Assembly: GCF_029525555.1 (NCBI RefSeq)
Contig: NZ_JAPDHZ010000006.1
Span: forward strand, 620,001 to 684,000
Direction: 5' to 3'
DNA length: 64,000 nucleotides
Source of the DNA: Cohnella ginsengisoli
GTDB lineage: Bacteria; Bacillota; Bacilli; Paenibacillales; Paenibacillaceae
Part shown: positions 59,311 through 64,000 of the stretch, piece after piece
Layout of the letters: each line of letters opens with the position of its first letter
Position numbering within the stretch: position 1 is the stretch's first letter
Translations under genes and position numbers: made by a program
Notes under the pieces: generated by a model
What the model was told of the DNA's origin: nothing
What the model saw: the letters and a program-made list of their open reading frames with translations, nothing else
Database searches by the model: none

Positions 59311-60491
59311 TTGGACTATCGGGTGGAACAGATTGACCGGGTTATACAGAACGCGATGCGCGTCATGGAAGACAGCAAGATGCAAGTATTCGAGATCTGT
59401 GAAGCGGCGAGACGCGAGCTTGTATCGCTCGGCAAGGAATTGGAGAACGTCCTCAGGGAGACCTCCGATACGATCGACAAGGTCGACGCCCTCGAACGAG
59501 ATTATAAGCTATCGCGCATCCGGCTCACCGAGGTGAGCAGGGATTTCGTACGATTCTCGGAGAAAGACATCAAATCCGCCTACGAGAAGGCCACTCAGCT
59601 ACAACTGGATCTGACCGTGTATCGGGAAAAAGAGAATTATTTGAAGGCGCGCCGGGACGATTTGCAGAGCCGTGTCCGCAACGTGGAGCTCTCCATCGAG
59701 CGCGCGGAGATGATCGGCTCGCAGATGAACGTCGTGCTGGATTATTTCTCGGGCGATCTGAACCAGGTCACCCGTATCCTCGAGTCCGCGAAGAATCGCC
59801 AGCTTATCGGTCTGAAGATTATCCTCGCCCAGGAAGAAGAGCGCAGGCGCATGGCCCGGGAGATTCACGACGGTCCGGCCCAGTCGCTCGCGAATCTGGT
59901 GCTGCGGACCGAAATTGCAGAGAGGATGCTGGATACGAAGGATTTGGAGCTTGTGCGCAGCGAATTGGTCGATTTAAAATCGCAAATACGCTCGGGATTG
60001 GGGGGAGATTCGCAAAATCATATTCAACCTTCGGCCGATGGCGCTCGACGATCTGGGTCTTGTCCCTACGCTTCGCAAATTCGTGCAGGATTTCGAGGAG
60101 CGCACTTCCATCCGTTCTGTCTTCGAGACGAGCGGGCGGGAAAAGCGAATCTCGACCGCGCTGGAAGCCGCGATGTTCAGGCTCGTGCAAGAGGCGTTCA
60201 ACAATGCCTTCAAGCATGCCGAGGCGTCGTACATGTCGCTTGACATCGTCTATCTGGAAGATACGATCCGGATGGTCATCAAGGATAACGGCAAAGGTTT
60301 TCACACCGATCTGGCGGAAGCGCAGGCGAAGAAGAATGCCAAGTTCGGACTCATGGGCATGAAGGAGCGCGTGGATCTGCTGATGGGGGGATATCGTCTT
60401 CGATTCAGCCATCGGACAGGGCACCACGATTACCATACAAGTACCGATTAAAGCCGATATGCGGAAGGAGTTGGACATTAATGGAGAGTAA
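59311..60491 (+). CDS. degS: Sensor histidine kinase DegS (two frameshifts)
   Basis: The corrected 392-residue cytoplasmic kinase has a long N-terminal coiled-coil sensor region with no membrane segment, as in DegS, then the HisKA_3 motif EEERRRMAREIHDGPAQ with the phospho-acceptor His near residue 186, and a HATPase domain with NNAFKHAEAS and DNGKGF. Two G6 runs (60000-60005 and 60385-60390) each have one surplus base; without them the protein ends GTTITIQVPIKADMRKELDI and overlaps degU by 11 bases. TTG 59311 follows GGAGGGGAG. DegS phosphorylates DegU to control exoenzymes, motility and wall functions. Confidence 0.92.
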
Positions 60492-61215
60492 GAATTCGAA
60501 CATCGCCTCGGGCCGCAAGATTCAAGTCCTCCTTGCCGACGACCACCAACTGTTCCGCGAGGGACTCAAGCGCATCTTGAACATGGAGCCCGACCTGGAG
60601 GTCATCGGCGAATGCGGGGACGGCATCCAGGTGCTGGAGTTCTGCAATCGGCAAAAGCCGGACGTCGTCCTGCTGGACATTAACATGCCAACGGAGAACG
60701 GCGTCATTGCGACGGAGAAGCTGCGCGACATTTTCCCCGAGATCAAGGTCATCATCCTGTCCATCCACGACGACGAGAGCTACGTGTTCGAGACGCTGCG
60801 CAAGGGAGCTACCGGCTACCTGCTAAAGGACATGGAAGCCGAATCGCTCGTCGAAGCGATCCGCACGGTCGCGAACGGCCATGCTTACATTCACCCGAAG
60901 GTCACCGGCAAGCTCATCAACCAGCTGCGCCGCATGACGTATCTGGACGAGATCGGCGCTGCGTCCGGCGCGGCCGCGAGCCGCGAGACGATCACGAAGT
61001 TCGTGCCGAAGGGCAACAATCCGCTCACGCGCCGCGAAGCCGAAGTGCTTCGCCTCATGGCGGAAGGCAAGAGCAACAAGAACATTGGCGAGAGCCTGTT
61101 CATCAGCGAGAAGACGGTCAAGAACCACGTCAGCAGCATCCTGCAGAAGATGGAAGTCGACGACCGCACGCAAGCCGTCATCAACTCGATCAAGTTCGGC
61201 TGGGTGACGCTGTAA
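60481..61215 (+). CDS. degU: Response regulator DegU
   Basis: This 244-residue NarL-family regulator has a receiver domain (VLLADDHQLFREGLKR; phosphorylated Asp near residue 66 in VVLLDINMP; Lys in GYLLKDME) and a C-terminal LuxR-type helix-turn-helix (LTRREAEVLRLMAEGKSNK, ISEKTVKNHVSSILQKM). A linker of about 30 residues joins them. It starts within the end of degS, so the two are translationally coupled, as in other Bacillales. Confidence 0.96.
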   Translation: MESKNSNIASGRKIQVLLADDHQLFREGLKRILNMEPDLEVIGECGDGIQVLEFCNRQKPDVVLLDINMPTENGVIATEKLRDIFPEIKVIILSIHDDESYVFETLRKGATGYLLKDMEAESLVEAIRTVANGHAYIHPKVTGKLINQLRRMTYLDEIGAASGAAASRETITKFVPKGNNPLTRREAEVLRLMAEGKSNKNIGESLFISEKTVKNHVSSILQKMEVDDRTQAVINSIKFGWVTL

Positions 61216-61262
61216 AGCCGTATCGCACGATCGCAACAGCAGGAATCATACATATGCATGGG

Positions 61263-61309
61263 ACTGGCGCCATCCGATGATCGGGAGATCATGCGGGTGG
61301 CGTCTTTGT
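61263..61309 (+). terminator. Probable terminator of degSU
   Basis: A GGCGCCATCCG...GATC arm pairs imperfectly with GATC...GCGGGTGGCGTC around GGGA. The following T tract is short (CTTTGTTG), so this is less certain than the others. Confidence 0.5.
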
Positions 61310-61416
61310 TGCGTAGATGCGATATAGCGACGAAGCGACATGCTTTCACTACGAATTGTAGTTGGGGATATGCGACAAATATCGTGCATGAACGATGAAT
61401 CTCTTATAATTACTAG

Positions 61417-61445
61417 TTGACAGGTCGGGATTATGGATATAATAT
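61417..61445 (+). promoter_or_regulatory. Sigma-A promoter upstream of the 61597 gene
   Basis: A perfect TTGACA at 61417-61422 is followed 17 bases later by TAATAT (61440-61445), overlapping a TATAAT at 61438-61443. It initiates a leader that contains a strong terminator before the coding region. Confidence 0.75.
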
Positions 61446-61451
61446 GAATGC

Positions 61452-61554
61452 AATGTAAACAAAGGCGATGCGGAATAGGAAAAGAGACTGAATCGACTGG
61501 ACAGCCGGAGATTCAACTGGAGCGCTTGTAAGCGCTTCGGTTGGATCTTTTTTT
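61452..61554 (+). ncRNA. Short RNA or attenuated leader ending at a strong intrinsic terminator
   Basis: Transcription from the promoter at 61417-61445 would reach an 18-bp hairpin at 61510-61547 (GATTCAACTGGAGCGCTT with AAGCGCTTCGGTTGGATC, three G-U pairs, tiny loop) and a T run at 61548-61554, giving an RNA of about 100 bases. The coding gene starts only at 61597. This is either a small RNA or a leader whose terminator controls the gene. No known riboswitch class was recognised. Confidence 0.45.
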
Positions 61555-61596
61555 GTATCCGTTAAGCGCAAACATCTTGGGGAGGATGATTTAGAA

Positions 61597-62385
61597 ATGA
61601 AGAAACTCGCGCTTTCCAAACTGGCGATCTCCGTGGTCGCCGCTACCGTCGTATTCGGCGGACTGACCTACGCGGCCATATCGGCCAATCAAAAGACGGA
61701 GGCCGCCGCAGCCGCGCCGGAACAGCAGACGGCTGCAACGCAAGCGACGGCGTCGCCAGAGCAACAGGCTGCAGCGCCGGCAGCGGAAGCCGCTGCGCCG
61801 GCTGCCGAACAGCAAGCGGCTGCGCCTGAAGCTTCGGCAACGCCCGCGAGCGAGGCAGCGCCCGCAAACGACGCTGCCGCGCCAGCGGAAGCCGCCAGCC
61901 AAGCCGCACCAGCAGCGACCGTATCCAATGAAGGCGCGAACGTCCAAGCGGCGGACTTGAAGTCGAAGAACGAATCTGAGCCGACGAAGGCGTCTGGCGA
62001 GTCCAAAGCAGAGCAAGCGACGCCGGCCGTGTCGAACGATAAGACGGCCGCAGCCGTCGTGAAGACGGCGTCCGTGCAAACGCAAGTCGAGAAATCCGCG
62101 CAGCCGACGGCAGCGCCTAAAGCGACGCCGGCGCCTACCGCGAAGCCTTCCGTGGCATCGAATGCGCAAGCGACCAAGGCGCCCGAGCCGACGGCAGCTC
62201 CGCAAGCGTCCGCCGCGGTGGAAAAGCCTGCGGATGCCGCGCCTGCGAAGGCGACGACGTTCGTGAAAAAGGTAGAAGCGCCTAAAGCGTCCGCGACGAC
62301 TGCCGCCTCTTCCTCGAGCTCCTCGTCCGGCTCGTCTTCCTCTTCCGACGAGATTTGCCCGCCGGAAGAAGAGATTTGCCCGTAA
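61597..62385 (+). CDS. Exported Ala/Pro/Gln-rich low-complexity protein with a C-terminal Cys motif
   Basis: This 262-residue protein has an N-terminal signal or anchor (LAISVVAATVVFGGLTYAA, residues about 8-26), a body of about 190 residues made almost only of Ala, Pro, Gln, Glu, Lys and Ser, a Ser-rich stretch, and the ending DEICPPEEEICP with two cysteines in repeated E-I-C-P units. No family is recognised. It may be a wall-spanning spacer; the cysteines could form disulphides or bind metal. ATG 61597 follows GGGGAGGATG. It precedes a thioredoxin-like exported protein in the same direction, a possible functional link. Confidence 0.75.
   Translation: MKKLALSKLAISVVAATVVFGGLTYAAISANQKTEAAAAAPEQQTAATQATASPEQQAAAPAAEAAAPAAEQQAAAPEASATPASEAAPANDAAAPAEAASQAAPAATVSNEGANVQAADLKSKNESEPTKASGESKAEQATPAVSNDKTAAAVVKTASVQTQVEKSAQPTAAPKATPAPTAKPSVASNAQATKAPEPTAAPQASAAVEKPADAAPAKATTFVKKVEAPKASATTAASSSSSSSGSSSSSDEICPPEEEICP
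61690..62260 (+). repeat. Low-complexity coding repeat (Ala/Pro/Gln)
   Basis: Short degenerate repeats such as AAPAAEAAAPAAEQQAA and PTAAPKATPAPTAKP within the 61597 gene. They create long shadow frames on the opposite strand that should not be called as genes. Confidence 0.7.
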
Positions 62386-62439
62386 GCCGCATCGACCCTA
62401 CTACTTCACTTCAGAAGATACAGAAACGAGGCGTTCGGA

Positions 62440-64000
62440 TTGAAATTGAAATTAAGAGCTCAACGGATAATGGCGCTGCTGCTAGCTGTCTTCGTGGCGA
62501 TCCCGGCACTGGCGGCTCACGCCGCCGAACAAGCGCCGGAAGGCGTCGTCGCGTCAAGCGGCAGCAACGCCGGCCATTACGATTATTTTAGCGACGTTTA
62601 CCCGTCCTTGAAAAATGAATCGCATGTGTTCCAAACGACGACCTACGAGGATATCGCGCAAATCTTCAAAACGCCCGGCACGTATGCCGTCGTCTTCGGC
62701 GGCGCGGCCAATCCGTCCACGCAGGCTCAGATCGCATATATCAACCAAGTCGCCAAGGAAAAGGGGATCGCGAAGGTCTACAACTTCGACACCCGCCTCG
62801 ACGGCAAGGACGATCTGGACATCGCGAACAGCACCAATGCTTTTGCCTACAAGTATACGGATCTTATCAATACTTATCTGACGGGCGCGGCGGATGCGGC
62901 GAACGTGCAAAATCAAACATATGTCTTCGTATACAACAAAGACAACGGCGGCGGATCGGTCGTCGCAGGCTTCAAAAGCGCCGCGGTCGCAGCGGACTTC
63001 CAAACGGGCGGCATTGCGGATGCATCCAAGATCGACGCCTACAAGGCGCAGATCCGAAGCGTATTCGGCAAAGCGAACGCGTACAGCACGATCAGCGCGT
63101 ACGATTTGATCGCGCCGGGCTTTAATCATAACGGTCCATTTTACGCACCGACAGCTGCCCCGATCTTCGACGAGTCCGACAAGGACCTCGTGCTGGAACA
63201 CGTGACGTATGACGAGCTGCTTGGCATTCTCAGGAGCGAGGGCGACTATGTACTGCTCTTCGGCGGTTCCTGGTGCCCGAATACGCAAGCGGCGGTTAAA
63301 TACGTGAACGAGTATGCGAAAAAGTATGGCGTGGACAAAGTCTATTTCTTTGACCCGCGCATCGACGCAGGCTTGGACGTCACGAAGCCGGACGCCAATT
63401 ATCACGAAAACGACAAGCTCATGATCCGCGACAGCAAGAACGCTTATGCTTATCTGTACGTCGATCTGGCTAAGCAATATCTGACCAATCTGCGTGCGGA
63501 ATACGAAACGAGAGCGGCCTCCAACATCTCGTATACGGACGGCAATGGCGCCAAAGTAGAAGCCATTCGTCTGCAAGTGCCTTACTTCTTCACTTACAAC
63601 AAGGACAACAAGGACGCAGACGGCAAAGCTGCGCCGATCCTGGGCCATATCGAGCTCATGTACGGTTGGGGCGATACGTCCAAGAAAGACGCGGACGCGA
63701 CCAAGTCCTATGCCAATTATATCGAAGCGCTGAACAGCGTGCTGTCCCGCACGGAGTCGCTGCCGACCGGTCTCGTCGGCGTCGAGCCCTCCCAGTTCGG
63801 CGGCACGGACGGACGCATCGACGGGGTAGGCGGGAAGGCGCTGGAGTACAAGAAGGCTTCCGACACCGAATATACGCCCGTCACAGGCTCTTCCATCTGG
63901 CGCCTTGCGCCCGGCGAGTATGACGTTCGTTATGCATCGATCTTCGGCGCGCAAAAGAAAAACTCGACGACGAAGAGCTACGACAAGATCGCCTACAAGC
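62440..64000 (+). CDS. Exported protein with two thioredoxin-like domains (runs off the window)
   Basis: Open to the window end without a stop, at least 520 residues. A signal peptide (residues 1-28, RIMALLLAVFVAIPALAAHA) is followed by two related domains. The first (about 45-200) has FGGAANPSTQAQIAYINQVAK; the second (about 245-430) has FGGSWCPNTQAAVKYVNEYAK and VYFFDPRIDAG. Domain 2 keeps a thioredoxin-type active site with a single cysteine (WCPN), while in domain 1 both active-site cysteines are missing. A further beta domain begins near residue 440 and is cut. TTG 62440 has only a weak AGGCG binding site. Redox or disulphide handling at the surface is suggested but not certain. Confidence 0.8.
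   Translation, partial: MKLKLRAQRIMALLLAVFVAIPALAAHAAEQAPEGVVASSGSNAGHYDYFSDVYPSLKNESHVFQTTTYEDIAQIFKTPGTYAVVFGGAANPSTQAQIAYINQVAKEKGIAKVYNFDTRLDGKDDLDIANSTNAFAYKYTDLINTYLTGAADAANVQNQTYVFVYNKDNGGGSVVAGFKSAAVAADFQTGGIADASKIDAYKAQIRSVFGKANAYSTISAYDLIAPGFNHNGPFYAPTAAPIFDESDKDLVLEHVTYDELLGILRSEGDYVLLFGGSWCPNTQAAVKYVNEYAKKYGVDKVYFFDPRIDAGLDVTKPDANYHENDKLMIRDSKNAYAYLYVDLAKQYLTNLRAEYETRAASNISYTDGNGAKVEAIRLQVPYFFTYNKDNKDADGKAAPILGHIELMYGWGDTSKKDADATKSYANYIEALNSVLSRTESLPTGLVGVEPSQFGGTDGRIDGVGGKALEYKKASDTEYTPVTGSSIWRLAPGEYDVRYASIFGAQKKNSTTKSYDKIAYK

Noticed and set aside
61452..61510. Cyclic-di-GMP or guanidine riboswitch in the leader of the 61597 gene
   Set aside because: Short resemblance around GACTGGACAGCCGG was considered, but the conserved cores of these classes are absent.
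62554..63954. 466-residue open frame on the minus strand
   Set aside because: The plus strand carries a signal peptide and thioredoxin-like domains over the same bases; the minus frame has shadow composition.
1..64000. Prophage, insertion sequences, CRISPR arrays, tRNA or rRNA genes
   Set aside because: No transposase, integrase, phage structural gene, direct-repeat array or tRNA-like fold was found in reading the window.

Overview
This window is chromosomal DNA of a spore-forming Gram-positive bacterium of the Paenibacillaceae (Cohnella/Paenibacillus type). The evidence is an alpha/beta small acid-soluble spore protein, DegS/DegU, several S-layer-homology (SLH) proteins, a CsaB pyruvyl transferase that prepares the wall polymer bound by SLH domains, and purine-rich ribosome binding sites with many TTG/GTG starts. 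No tRNA, rRNA, CRISPR array or insertion sequence was seen.

Layout. 1-3.0 kb: lipid and sugar-phosphate housekeeping (partial gene, PgsA-like phosphatidyltransferase, fabZ, phosphoglucomutase). 3.6-9.2 kb: wall-polymer module (DUF5693-type membrane protein, csaB, tagA-like, tagO/wecA-like). 9.5-18.9 kb: three large exported proteins: one with C-terminal SLH repeats, a major S-layer protein with N-terminal SLH repeats, and an exported protein without recognised domains. 19.0-46.1 kb: a large glycan cluster that becomes clearly more AT-rich from about 24.5 kb. It holds an initiating sugar-phosphate transferase, an O-antigen-ligase-like protein, glycosyltransferases, GDP-mannose to GDP-6-deoxyhexose genes (manC, gmd, rmd), a Wzm/Wzt ABC exporter, an inward-facing minus-strand operon of seven genes, and rfbACBD-type genes for dTDP-L-rhamnose. 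46.2-64 kb: SASP, metK, two more C-terminal-SLH proteins, galE, a phosphodiester glycosidase, degSU, and two exported proteins, the last cut by the window end.

How it fits together. csaB, tagA and tagO build or modify the secondary wall polymer that holds SLH proteins. The 19-46 kb cluster has the parts expected for an S-layer or wall glycan: lipid-linked initiation, L-rhamnose and probably D-rhamnose donors, ABC export and a ligase. The minus-strand operon is the least familiar part. It combines a membrane GT-C-like domain fused to a P-loop kinase, a HAD phosphatase, a class II aldolase, a tandem double nucleotidyltransferase, a GtrA flippase, a polyprenyl-phosphate-type GT2 and a glycerophosphodiesterase-like protein. 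I read it as a candidate pathway that makes an activated phospho-sugar or polyol and transfers it outside the membrane.

Sequence quality. About twenty genes are broken by single-base indels, almost always one surplus base in a homopolymer run of 5-8. Removing it restores every gene to a whole number of codons and family-typical sequence. I treat these as probable sequencing errors and give merged coordinates, naming the run in each entry.
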